NCBI GenBank assembly: GCA_046351455.1
Contig: JAXLYM010000012.1
Coordinates: 1-64,000 of the forward strand
Source: JADJRH01 sp046351455
Lineage (GTDB): Bacteria > Myxococcota_A > Polyangia > Polyangiales > Polyangiaceae
Length of the DNA stretch: 64,000 nucleotides
Direction: 5' to 3'
Below the pieces are notes generated by a model. That model was given only the letters and a program-made list of their open reading frames with translations. It was not told where the DNA came from and did not search any database. The position numbers were made by a program, and so were the translations under genes. Each line of letters begins with the position of its first letter. The first letter of the stretch is position 1. Shown one piece after another: positions 18,315 to 26,733 of this stretch.

Positions 18315-19427
18315 TTGAAGAAACCTCGCGACGACGCGCCGCAATCGGAGCGTGACACGGCCGACCTTGCGCGACGGCCGCGTGGCACGAGGCCTGCTGT
18401 TCGAGCGCGCGTGTCGTCCTGCGAGCGGCGTCGGCTGTCCACCGTCGAGTGGCAGATCACGAAGCGCCTCTTCCCGTCCGAGCCCGGCGCCGAAGAGCTC
18501 TCCACCGAGGAGGGCCGCGCGCTCCTCCGGGAGGCCGCGGACATCGGCACCGACCGCGTGCTGCTCTCCGGCGGCGACGTGACCGCGCGCCCCGATCTCG
18601 CGGACCTCGTGCGCTTCGGGGCGAGCGTGGGCCTCGCGATCGACGTGCTCGCCGCCCCCGCGCCGGACCGGCTCCACGAGGCGCTGCCGAAGCTCGTCGA
18701 CGCGGGCCTCCGCGGCGTCGGCGTGGCGCTGCACGGGGCCGACGCGAAGTCGCACAACGCGGTGAGCGGCGTGCCCGACAGCTTCGCGGCGTCGATCGAG
18801 CTGCTGCAGTCCGCGCGCGAAGCGGGCCTCCGGATCGAGGTGCGGACGGCGCTGCTCCTCGGGCGGCTGCGGGGCCTTCACGCGCTCGCGGAGGTGGCGG
18901 CGTCGATCGGGGCCGCGCGGTGGACCGTGATGGCCCCTCTGGGCGGCGCGGGCGCGAGCTTCGGCGCCCTCACGCTGGAGCGCGCCGTCACGACGCTCGC
19001 GGACCTGGCGGCGCTCCATCGGTTCGAGATCGCGGCGATCGCGGCGCCGCAGCTCATCCGCGTGACGCGCCTGCGGTACGGGACGGGCGCCGACAGCCCC
19101 GCGGGGCGTGTTCGGGTGGAGCGCGACGGCGTCGATCGCCTGTTCATCACGGCCGGCGGCGAGGTGATGCCGTCGCCCGAGCTGCCCCTCACCGTGGGCC
19201 ACATGCGCAAGGACGCGCTCGCGGGCGCCCTGGAAAACGAGACGATCCACGATCTCGGCGGCGCGGACCACCTCGCCGGCAAATGCGGCGTCTGCTCGTT
19301 CGGGCGCATTTGCGGCGGCTCCCGCGCCCGGGCGCTCGCGCAGACAGCGGATCTGTGGGCCGAAGATCCTTCGTGCTCCTACGTGCCGAAGGCCGCGGAC
19401 GCGGACGAAAACATCGACGAAGACTGA
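18315..19427 (+). CDS. Radical SAM/SPASM-like protein lacking the radical SAM cysteines
   Basis: The protein has up to 370 residues from a TTG at 18315; a GTG at 18411 is an alternative start. The fold follows the radical SAM/SPASM proteins of the heme d1/Ahb-like group: EELSTEEGRALLREAA, VLLSGGDVTARPDL, GVGVALHGADAKSHN. The C-terminus is a good SPASM half, with Cys324, Cys327, Cys333 and Cys354 in KCGVCSFGRICGGSRARA and DPSCSYVP. Where CxxxCxxC should follow EWQITKR, the sequence goes straight to LFPSEPGAEEL. The SAM-cluster loop is therefore missing. It may be an iron-sulfur binding, non-radical descendant. It is divergent from mltD. Confidence 0.75.
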   Translation: MKKPRDDAPQSERDTADLARRPRGTRPAVRARVSSCERRRLSTVEWQITKRLFPSEPGAEELSTEEGRALLREAADIGTDRVLLSGGDVTARPDLADLVRFGASVGLAIDVLAAPAPDRLHEALPKLVDAGLRGVGVALHGADAKSHNAVSGVPDSFAASIELLQSAREAGLRIEVRTALLLGRLRGLHALAEVAASIGAARWTVMAPLGGAGASFGALTLERAVTTLADLAALHRFEIAAIAAPQLIRVTRLRYGTGADSPAGRVRVERDGVDRLFITAGGEVMPSPELPLTVGHMRKDALAGALENETIHDLGGADHLAGKCGVCSFGRICGGSRARALAQTADLWAEDPSCSYVPKAADADENIDED

Positions 19428-19621
19428 GGCCCTGACATCGGGTTCCGGCCTCGGGGGGCGTGGCTCAACCCGGCACGTAAAACTCCCTGGATCCGGGAGA
19501 AATGCCCCGCCGCGAAGGTGGCACGGAGGTTGGAAAAGAAACCCTCGATAGCTTCGGTGCGGATACCGACGTCCGCGCCTGCCATCCCGACGCCCGACGG
19601 GCGCACCGCGGAGGAATGACC

Positions 19622-22600
19622 ATGAGTCTCTTCAGAACTTCATCGTGGAACCTGATTCGAGTCGCCGGGATCATCGCGTCGCTGGGAGTGGCCGCCTTCG
19701 GCTGCGCCGACGTGGAAGGGTCCGGCAGCGGCCAGAACCAGGACGGCTTCATCTCAGACTCTCCGAACGGCGGCAACAAGAACGGCGGCGGCGAGGACGC
19801 CGGCGCCGGCGGCTCCGACAGCGGCACGACCACCAGCACCAGCACCGGCACCGACAACGCCGGCGCCGAGAAGGCCATCATCGAGGCGGACATCATCCAG
19901 GTCCACGGCGACGAGCTGTTCGCGCTCTCGCAGTACGGCGGCCTCTCCGTCATCGACATGGCCAACCCGGCCGATCTGCACCTGCTCGGCAACTACCGCG
20001 TTCAGGGCGTGCCGTTCGAGATGTACATGCAGGACGGCATCGTTTACGCGATGTATTCCAGCTTCGGCACCTGGTCGTGCAGCGACAACGGCGACAGCTG
20101 CGAATACCTCACGTCGAGCCACATCGAGGCGCTCGACGTCACGAACCCCGCCCACATCACCAAGGTCGGCTCGTTCGATCTCCCGGGCGAGATCTCGGAC
20201 TCCCGCATCGTCGGCGACGTCCTCTATGCGGTCTCGTACGAGAACGGCTATTGCTGGAACTGCGCGAACGAGCCGGAGACGACGGTCACGTCGATCCAGG
20301 TCGGCGACCCGGCGCACATCAACGTGGTCGACTCGCTGAGCTTCTCCGACCAGGACACGTACAGCTGGGGCTGGCGACGCAGCATCAGCGTCACGCAGGA
20401 CCGCATGTACGTCGCCGGCATCGAGTGGGACGGCCAGGGCGAAGGCCACTCCACCATCCAGGTCGTCGACATCACGGATCCGACCGGCCTCCTCCAGCTC
20501 GGCGCGGCCGTGGAGGTCGCGGGCCAGATCGAGAGTCGCTGGCAGATGGACGAGAAGGACAGCGTGCTCCGCGTCATCAGCCAGCCCGGCGTCTGGTGGG
20601 ACAACGGCGTGCCGGCCGTGCAGACGTTCCAGGTGAACGGCGCGAGCTCCATCGTGCCAATCGCGTCGAAGAACCTCGTCCTGCCGAAGCCCGAGCGCCT
20701 CCGCGCGGCGCGCTTCGACGGAGACCGCCTGTTCGCGATCACGGCCGAGCAGCAAGACCCGCTGTTCACCATCGACGTGTCGGATCCGGCGCACCCGCAG
20801 CAGCTCGGCCAGGTGGAGCTCCCGGGCTGGATTTACTACCTGGAGCCGCACGGAGATCGCCTGTTCGCGCTCGGCTTCGACAACACGGCGCAGGAGGGCT
20901 CGATGAACGTCTCCCTCTTCGACGTGGCCGATCTCGCGAACCCGTCGCTCATCCAGCGCGTCAATTTCGGCGGCGACTGGTCGTGGGCGCCCGAGGATCA
21001 GGACCGCATCCACAAGGCCTTCAAGGTCGACAACGACCTCGGGACCGTGTTCGTGCCGTACGGCGCGTACGACTGGACCTCGGACGGCAACAGCTATTAT
21101 TGCGGCAAGGTCGAGAGCGGCGTGCAGATGGTCGACTTCACGCACGACTCGCTCACGAAGCGCGGCAGCGCCCCGATGCACGGCGTCGCGCGGCGCGCGC
21201 TGATGCACAATGACACGCTCTTTACCGTGTCCGACGACAGCGTGCAGTCGTTCGACATCACCGATCGCGACAGCCCCGCTGCCGTCGACATGCTGCCCCT
21301 CAACACGTGGGCAGATCAGTCGGTGCGAGTCGGCAACTACGTGATCCGCGTGGCCTCCGACTGGTGGACCAACGCGTCGCGCCTCGACGTCGTCCCGGCG
21401 AACGACCCGAACAAGGCGGAGCCGCTCGGCACGCTGGACCTCGCGGAGGCCGTGCAGGACGGCCTCAACGACTGCTACGGATGGGGCTTCTTCTACGGCG
21501 CGCGGCTCTTCCCGCTCGACGCGCACCGCGTGGCCCTCACGTGGACCGACAACAACTGGTATTACGACGGCGCCAACGAGCAGTACAAGGACCTGACGCA
21601 CGTCGCGGTCGTGAACCTCACGAACGTGGCGCACCCGGCGGTCGAAGGCCACCTGACGATGAACTTCGGCACCAACTTCTGGGGCTGGAGCAGCGATTTC
21701 GACGGCGGCGAGGCGGTCGTCAAGATCGGCAATCAGCTCGTGTTCCGCGCGCTCCAGTCGACGTGGGACCAGGCCACCAACACCTCCACCGAGACGGCCT
21801 CTCTGGAGGTCGCGGACCTCACGAACCCGGCGGCCCCGTCGCACACCGCGTCGATCCCGCTGCCCGAGGGCTCCGGCCACTCGCTGCTCCAGAAGAGCGG
21901 CAATCAGGTGCTCACGTCGCACTGGGAGCCGGTCCCGAACATGCCCGGCAAGGTGCGCTTCTACCTGGATCGCGAGACGTTCGTGTACCCGAACGCGCTG
22001 CCGATCGAGTCGACGAACGTGCCCGGCGCGCTGGTCGCGTTCGACTCGGCCACGCAGCACGCGATGACGATCGACTTCCACCAGGTGAACCTGCCGCAGA
22101 ACAACGCGGACGACTGCTGGGCGACGGGATACGGCCAGTGGAACTGGGACGACAACAGCTACACCGACGGGTACTGCTACTACATGCAGCACACGCTCAA
22201 GCTCATCGCGCTCGACGGCGACGACGTCAGCATCCTCGACACGAAGAGCGTCAGCCCGACGATGTGGACGTACAACACCAAGGTCACGGAGGACCGCATC
22301 TTCACGCAGACCTGGAGCTACGACCCGGTCGCCGGCGTCTCGCACGAGGCGGTGGTCGTGCTGAGCCCGCCGTCGGAGAACACGATCACGATGGCGTCGG
22401 CGAGCTTCCCGACCAACGAGTGGATGTACGGCGTCGCGGCGGAGGGCAACCACGTCATCCTCGCGAGCTACGCCACGCCTGGCATCTACGACCTCGACGC
22501 GACGGACATGGATAACCTGATGCTGCAGAAGAAGTCGGACGTGATGTCCTACATCTACAGCGTCACGCTCGACGGCGACCGCGCCCTCTGCTCGATGGGC

Positions 22601-22633
22601 CCGTACGGCATCCAGGCGGTCGATCTCCAGTAA
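19622..22633 (+). CDS. Large exported beta-propeller lipoprotein
   Basis: The protein has 1003 residues. The ATG at 19622 is chosen because GGAGG sits 7 bases before it; an ATG at 19616 is less well placed. A lipoprotein signal (LGVAAFGC) is followed by an acidic Gly/Ser/Thr linker. The body has many LVIvPD-like units, for example GGLSVIDMANPADLHLLGNY, IEALDVTNPAHITKVGSF and LFTIDVSDPAHPQQLGQVEL. This fits the Beta_propel family. Several paired Cys (YCWNCANE, DDCWATGY) suggest oxidised folding outside the cytoplasm. It has no identified enzymatic motif. A hairpin just after the stop suggests it is transcribed alone. Confidence 0.85.
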   Translation: MSLFRTSSWNLIRVAGIIASLGVAAFGCADVEGSGSGQNQDGFISDSPNGGNKNGGGEDAGAGGSDSGTTTSTSTGTDNAGAEKAIIEADIIQVHGDELFALSQYGGLSVIDMANPADLHLLGNYRVQGVPFEMYMQDGIVYAMYSSFGTWSCSDNGDSCEYLTSSHIEALDVTNPAHITKVGSFDLPGEISDSRIVGDVLYAVSYENGYCWNCANEPETTVTSIQVGDPAHINVVDSLSFSDQDTYSWGWRRSISVTQDRMYVAGIEWDGQGEGHSTIQVVDITDPTGLLQLGAAVEVAGQIESRWQMDEKDSVLRVISQPGVWWDNGVPAVQTFQVNGASSIVPIASKNLVLPKPERLRAARFDGDRLFAITAEQQDPLFTIDVSDPAHPQQLGQVELPGWIYYLEPHGDRLFALGFDNTAQEGSMNVSLFDVADLANPSLIQRVNFGGDWSWAPEDQDRIHKAFKVDNDLGTVFVPYGAYDWTSDGNSYYCGKVESGVQMVDFTHDSLTKRGSAPMHGVARRALMHNDTLFTVSDDSVQSFDITDRDSPAAVDMLPLNTWADQSVRVGNYVIRVASDWWTNASRLDVVPANDPNKAEPLGTLDLAEAVQDGLNDCYGWGFFYGARLFPLDAHRVALTWTDNNWYYDGANEQYKDLTHVAVVNLTNVAHPAVEGHLTMNFGTNFWGWSSDFDGGEAVVKIGNQLVFRALQSTWDQATNTSTETASLEVADLTNPAAPSHTASIPLPEGSGHSLLQKSGNQVLTSHWEPVPNMPGKVRFYLDRETFVYPNALPIESTNVPGALVAFDSATQHAMTIDFHQVNLPQNNADDCWATGYGQWNWDDNSYTDGYCYYMQHTLKLIALDGDDVSILDTKSVSPTMWTYNTKVTEDRIFTQTWSYDPVAGVSHEAVVVLSPPSENTITMASASFPTNEWMYGVAAEGNHVILASYATPGIYDLDATDMDNLMLQKKSDVMSYIYSVTLDGDRALCSMGPYGIQAVDLQ

Positions 22634-22648
22634 ACCTTCCTCTCGGCG

Positions 22649-22680
22649 CTGGACCGGGCTCGCCCTTTTGCCCGGTCCAG
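22649..22680 (+). terminator. Hairpin after the beta-propeller gene
   Basis: A perfect 11-base stem, CTGGACCGGGC paired with GCCCGGTCCAG, has a 10-base loop and starts 16 bases after the stop codon. No T-run follows on the + strand, which is usual in very GC-rich genomes, so termination strength is uncertain. Confidence 0.65.
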
Positions 22681-22782
22681 GCGCCCCTCTTCTGCAGCGA
22701 TCCTTGCAGAGGAGACTCCAGCGTCCTCTCCCTCCTGTCATCGATGTCGCGCGCGCCGTGGGCGCCTGGTAGGATGCCCGAC

Positions 22783-24105
22783 ATGTTCACGCGGCTGCGG
22801 CTCTCTCGCTTCAAGAGCTTCGAAGAAGCCGAGCTCTCCATGGGCCCGTTCACGCTGCTCGTCGGGGCCAACGCGTCCGGCAAGAGCAATGTGCGCGAGG
22901 CGCTCCGTTTCCTGCACGCCGTCGGACGTGGATATACGCTGGCGGAGATCTTCGGCGGCAAATGGACCGCTGGAGAGCGGCAGTGGGACGGGATCCTGGG
23001 CGGCGCTCGCGAGGTGGCTTTTCGAGGTACGGAGAGCTTCGGCGTTGAAGTCGAGGTCACAGGCCCGAGTCATTCCGACTCATGGGTTCGAGAAGATCTC
23101 ACGCAGCGCTTTCGCATTGAGGTCAGCGCACCGTCTCGCCCGATCGTCGTCCCTCACCTCCTCTCCGAGCGATTGGGGTTCGTACCGGATGATGAGGTCG
23201 GAATCGCGTACGAGGCTCGCTCCGATGGGCATGTTTCCGAGAAGGATGCCAATGACGCGATCGAAGCGTCGGTTGTCGTCGCAGAGACTCCGGAAAAGAC
23301 CGCGAGCCTCACGGCATTGAGCTCACGCCCGGTGTTAGGACAGCTGTCGGGGAGTCGCGATGAGCGGTTGGGCTTCGTCCGTACCAGTCTGCGCGACATG
23401 GAGCACGACCTGCTGATGATGCGCTTCGTCGACCCCGATCCCCGCGCGATGCGGCTGCCCAGCGCTCCGGGGCAGCACGTCTTGTCCGATCGCGGCGAAA
23501 ACCTGTCTTCGGTGCTCCAATCGCTCTGCGAAGATGCCAGCACGAAGACCGAGCTGATCCGCTGGATTCGCCTCCTGACTCCGATGGACGTCGCTGATCT
23601 CCACTTCGCCTCGGATTTCCGCGGAGAGGTTCTCCTTTTCCTTGTCGAGCGCGACGGAACCGCCTTGTCCGCGTACAGCGCTTCGGAGGGCACATTGCGC
23701 TTCCTGGCGCTCTTGGCGGCGCTCCTCTCGGCCGAGCCTGGACTCTATTTCTTCGAAGAGATCGAGAATGGTCTCCACCCTTCGCGCTTGCGCCTCGTCC
23801 TCGATCTGATCCGGTCCAGAACGTCGACCCGAAAGATTCAGGTCGTCGCGACCACCCACTCTCCCATGCTCCTTTCGCTCCTCGACGACGAGCAGCTCGA
23901 ACATGCCTCTCTGGTGTACCGACTGGAAGGCGAGCGCGCCGGAAGGATTCAACGTCTCCTCGATGTGCCGGACGCGCGCCGCGTCCTCGAAGCGCACGAT
24001 CGCGCGGATCTCCTCGCGTCCGGCTGGTTCGAAGACATGGTGGAGCTGGCCTCGACCCCGCGGGAGCCGATCATGAAGAGGCCCACTCCGGGAGCCGCCG
24101 CGTGA
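22783..24105 (+). CDS. AAA15/OLD-like ABC-type ATPase, first gene of a two-gene cassette
   Basis: The protein has 440 residues from the ATG at 22783 with AGGA 8 bases upstream. The N-terminus LRLSRFKSFEEAELSMGPF leads into Walker A GANASGKSN at 28-36. Near residue 318 the Walker B region reads LYFFEEIENGLHPSR, and an H-loop-like TTHSPMLLS follows. This is the RecF/OLD/AAA15 layout, with an insertion in place of a long coiled coil. It overlaps the next gene as GTGA. Base composition is visibly lower in GC than the flanks, pointing to recent acquisition. Such ATPases paired with Toprim nucleases act in phage defence; that role is inferred here. Confidence 0.85.
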   Translation: MFTRLRLSRFKSFEEAELSMGPFTLLVGANASGKSNVREALRFLHAVGRGYTLAEIFGGKWTAGERQWDGILGGAREVAFRGTESFGVEVEVTGPSHSDSWVREDLTQRFRIEVSAPSRPIVVPHLLSERLGFVPDDEVGIAYEARSDGHVSEKDANDAIEASVVVAETPEKTASLTALSSRPVLGQLSGSRDERLGFVRTSLRDMEHDLLMMRFVDPDPRAMRLPSAPGQHVLSDRGENLSSVLQSLCEDASTKTELIRWIRLLTPMDVADLHFASDFRGEVLLFLVERDGTALSAYSASEGTLRFLALLAALLSAEPGLYFFEEIENGLHPSRLRLVLDLIRSRTSTRKIQVVATTHSPMLLSLLDDEQLEHASLVYRLEGERAGRIQRLLDVPDARRVLEAHDRADLLASGWFEDMVELASTPREPIMKRPTPGAAA

Positions 24106-24683
24106 GGGTCCTCGTCATCCCCGAGGATTCGCGGCGCGACAAGGACCTCCTCAAGCCGCTCGTCGAAGCGCTCCTCGCGACGCTGGGCAAACCCCGAGCG
24201 AAGGTGCGTGTCTGCGAAAAACCCGTGCTGGGCGGCGTGTCCCGCGCGCTCGACGTCGCGCGCGTCGCGGAGATCGTCGATCTTTGGGGAGGACAGACAG
24301 ACCTCTTCCTCCTCCTCGTGGACCGCGACGGCCCGGAGAACGCTGGCCGCCGAGAGGCGCTGACGTCCATCGAAAATCAGCTCTCCTCTCGGCTCAAAGA
24401 GGGCCAGGCTCTGCTCGGAGAGCACGCGATCGAAGAAGTCGAGGTGTGGATATTGGCCGGCTTGGAGTTGCCCTCGGAATGGAGCTTCCGCGATATTCGC
24501 CGGCATCCCCACCCCAAGGAGGCTTATTTCATCCCCTATCTCACGGAGCACCGCAGGCTGAGGGAGGACGCCGTGGGTCGTGGGATCGTGGCTGAGGAGG
24601 CGGCGCGCTCGGTCGATCGCATCTGCGCTCTTTGTCCCGAGGATTTCCGCCGCCTGCGCGAGCGACTCCAAGCATTGCTGTGA
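24102..24683 (+). CDS. Small Toprim-like protein (DUF4276-like), partner of the AAA15 ATPase
   Basis: The 193-residue protein starts at GTG 24102, which overlaps the ATPase stop. The first strand VLVIPEDSRRDKDLL carries Glu8. A later hydrophobic strand ends in LFLLLVDRDGPEN with Asp74 and Asp76. An acidic residue after strand 1 followed by DxD after a later strand is the metal-binding plan of Toprim domains in OLD and topoisomerase-primase nucleases. The rest is helical, with EVEVWILAGLELPSEW. It is probably the effector nuclease of the cassette. The assignment is by motif and context, not by a confirmed family match. Confidence 0.65.
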   Translation: MRVLVIPEDSRRDKDLLKPLVEALLATLGKPRAKVRVCEKPVLGGVSRALDVARVAEIVDLWGGQTDLFLLLVDRDGPENAGRREALTSIENQLSSRLKEGQALLGEHAIEEVEVWILAGLELPSEWSFRDIRRHPHPKEAYFIPYLTEHRRLREDAVGRGIVAEEAARSVDRICALCPEDFRRLRERLQALL

Positions 24684-24771
24684 TGGAGACGCCGCGTCGC
24701 CGGAGACCGCTCGTCCGGGACGATCACGAATTCCCTGTTTCGTTCAGCTCGCGATTCGATATCGTCGGCCG

Positions 24772-25233
24772 ATGTCGAACAAGCTCCCCAAAGAGTCCTT
24801 CCTCGCGCTCGCGGCCGTCGCGTGGGCCGACGGCACCTACCAGAAGAACGAAGGCGCGGCCCTCCTCCGCGCGGCGAAAGAGCACGGCGTCGAGGACGAG
24901 GCGCTCGCGGAGCTCTCGGCCGCGACGAAGACGCGCGTGACGCTGGAGAGCGTGAAGCTCGAAGGGCTCGGCGAGTGGGAGAAGGTCCTCACGTACGCGC
25001 TGGCCGCGTGGATCGCCCTGCTCGACGGCATCGTCTCCACCCAGGAGCACGCGAGCCTCCGCGCGCTCGGGACGGCCTTGAACCTCGGGCAACCGCTCCG
25101 GGAGCGCGCCGCGGCCGCCGCGTTCGACATCAGCGTGCTGCCCGACGGGCGGCCGGACAAGTACGACTTCAACAAGCTCGTCGCCCGCCTCCAGGAGCGC
25201 ATGCCGCAGCTCGTGCAGAAGCCCGCAAAGTAG
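24772..25233 (+). CDS. TerB-like protein
   Basis: The 153-residue all-helical protein starts at ATG 24772. The opening FLALAAVAWADGTYQKNEG fits the TerB domain, in which an Asp/Glu-containing helix pair binds metal. The domain is linked to tellurite resistance and to phage or stress sensing at the membrane. No TerC, TerD or TerZ gene is present. Some open frame lies upstream, but the coding character begins here. It follows the ATPase/Toprim cassette by 88 bases and may be independent. Confidence 0.7.
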   Translation: MSNKLPKESFLALAAVAWADGTYQKNEGAALLRAAKEHGVEDEALAELSAATKTRVTLESVKLEGLGEWEKVLTYALAAWIALLDGIVSTQEHASLRALGTALNLGQPLRERAAAAAFDISVLPDGRPDKYDFNKLVARLQERMPQLVQKPAK

Positions 25234-25367
25234 GCGCGGGCGCCGCCGGGCGTCGGACGTCGCCTCGCGAATCGGCTCGGCAAACCTGCGCGCAGGCACC
25301 GCATTTCGTGGTACCGAGATCGTCGGCCGCGCTCGCGGCCCTGCCACCTGCCCACGGAGTCGTCCTC

Positions 25368-25865
25368 ATGAACATCTCTCGAATCCTCGTGCCCGTCGAC
25401 TTCTCCGAGTGCTCGGGCGCCGCGTTCACGTACGCGTGCGACCTGGCCCGCGCGCTCGGCGCGAAGGTGACGCTTCTCCACGTGTGGGACGTGCCGTTTT
25501 TGTGGCCGAGCGTCGGCGACACGATGGTGACCGTCCCGGCCGAAGAGCCGATGACCGTCGCGCAGCTCGTGAAGAAGCGCGCCACCGAGGAGATCACGCG
25601 CTTCCTCGGCGAGAACGCCCCCCGCGGCGTGGAGGTGGGGACTCGCCTGGAGATGGGCGATCCGGCGCGCGTGGTGTGCGACTACGCGCAGAAGAGCGGC
25701 TACGACCTCGTCGTGATGGGGACGCACGGGCGCACGGGCATCTCGCGCGTGCTCGCGGGCAGCGTGGCGGAGAACGTGGTGCGCCACTGCGCGGTGCCGG
25801 TGCTCACGGTGCGCACGCCGGACAGCACCGCTCCCTCCGAGGCCCCGCCGGCGCCCGAGTCGTGA
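25368..25865 (+). CDS. Universal stress protein (UspA family)
   Basis: The 165-residue single USP domain starts ISRILVPVDFSECSGAAF. It ends with the nucleotide-binding motif G2xG9xGS (GTHGRTGISRVLAGS), so it belongs to the ATP-binding class. A short Pro/Ala/Ser tail follows. The stop overlaps the GTG start of the next gene (GTGA), so the two are translationally coupled. Stress-related function is known for the family; the signal is unknown here. Confidence 0.92.
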   Translation: MNISRILVPVDFSECSGAAFTYACDLARALGAKVTLLHVWDVPFLWPSVGDTMVTVPAEEPMTVAQLVKKRATEEITRFLGENAPRGVEVGTRLEMGDPARVVCDYAQKSGYDLVVMGTHGRTGISRVLAGSVAENVVRHCAVPVLTVRTPDSTAPSEAPPAPES

Positions 25866-26545
25866 TCAAGCCCCTTCACTGCCCGCGCTGCACCACGTGG
25901 ATGGAGACGTTCACGCGGAACGCCGGCGACGCGCCGCCGATCGAGGCCGACATGTGCCTGACGTGCGGCGGCGTGTGGCTCGACGGGGGGGAGGTCGCGC
26001 TCGCGTATCCGGGGCTCGCGGTGCTGCACGATCGCCGCGCGGACGTGATCGCCGTGGGCCGGCCCGGCAAGGGGATCTCGCTGTGCCCACGCTGTCAGAT
26101 GGAGGCGCTGGAGATCCCGTTCTTCGACGTCAACCTCGATGTCTGTCCGGACTGCTTCGGTCTGTGGATCGACGGCGACGAGATCGAGGCCTTGTCGCGC
26201 GCGCTGGACAAGGGAGACGGATTGCCGGTGCCCGAAGGCATGGTGGGCGGATACCGCACCTCCGCGGCCTCCGCGATGACGAAGCTCCTCGCGCGGTGCG
26301 TCTCGTGTGACAAGGAGTTTCCTTTGCGCGCGACCGTCGCGACGCCGAAGGGCGCGATGTGCGAGGCGTGCGCGAACGAAGAGCCGCTCCCCCCGCTGGA
26401 AGAAGGCGATCCCGACGCGATCCCGCAGCCGTCCCCCGTGTGGACCTTCGTGTGTGACGTGGGTTATGCGCTCGGCGCGATCTTGAAGATGGGCGGTCGC
26501 TGCCCGACGTGCGGCTGCCTCCGCTCGAGCCATTGCTCGCACTGA
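25862..26545 (+). CDS. Multi zinc-ribbon (zf-TFIIB type) protein
   Basis: The 227-residue protein starts at GTG 25862. Two zf-TFIIB ribbons are visible: CPRCTTWM with MCLTCGGVWLDGGE, and CPRCQMEALEIPFF with VCPDCFGLWIDGDE. Further CxxC pairs follow (CVSCDKEF, MCEACANEE, CPTCGC). Each ribbon ends in the acidic WLDGGE-type motif of this family. The function is not known. Coupling to a universal stress protein suggests a stress-related or metal-related role. A hairpin follows the stop. Confidence 0.85.
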   Translation: MIKPLHCPRCTTWMETFTRNAGDAPPIEADMCLTCGGVWLDGGEVALAYPGLAVLHDRRADVIAVGRPGKGISLCPRCQMEALEIPFFDVNLDVCPDCFGLWIDGDEIEALSRALDKGDGLPVPEGMVGGYRTSAASAMTKLLARCVSCDKEFPLRATVATPKGAMCEACANEEPLPPLEEGDPDAIPQPSPVWTFVCDVGYALGAILKMGGRCPTCGCLRSSHCSH

Positions 26546-26585
26546 ATACGCCCACCCCAGCGTTCGTCGGCGGGGGAGTGATACG

Positions 26586-26602
26586 AGGGGGCTTTGCCCC
26601 CT
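26586..26602. terminator. Short GC-rich hairpin between convergent genes
   Basis: A 7-base stem AGGGGGC/GCCCCCT with a three-base loop lies 41 bases after the zinc-ribbon gene and in the convergent gap with amt. It could stop transcription in either direction. Confidence 0.6.
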
Positions 26603-26635
26603 TGTAAACCCGACAAGAATCCGAGGAATGCTCAG

Positions 26636-26708
26636 GTGCCCACCCCCGGCCATCGCTTCGCGAAGGCCGCCCCTCCCAAAGCGCCTGATTCTCAGGCGCA
26701 GGGAGGGG
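26636..26708. repeat. 73-bp dispersed element, copy A
   Basis: The element begins GTGCCCACCCCCGGCC. Fifteen variable bases follow, then CCGCCCCTCCC, 23 variable bases and GGGAGGGG. A second element at 44412-44484 has the same blocks and exactly the same spacer lengths. In this copy the 23-base spacer holds its own perfect stem, GCGCCTGA-TTC-TCAGGCGC, and the flanking CCCTCCC/GGGAGGG arms extend the hairpin. It lies between convergent genes and may also terminate transcription. Confidence 0.75.
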
Positions 26709-26733
26709 AGACCTCCTGTTCTTCAAGGAGACG

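Noticed and set aside
19426..19452. GAGGCC/GGCCTC as a terminator after the SPASM-like gene
   Set aside because: Only six base pairs with a 15-base loop and no T-run; too weak to call.
19754..22741. A 995-codon minus-strand open frame opposite the beta-propeller gene
   Set aside because: Its product is an Arg/Val/His/Asp-rich string with no domain. The + strand frame has a signal peptide, a ribosome site and repeats.
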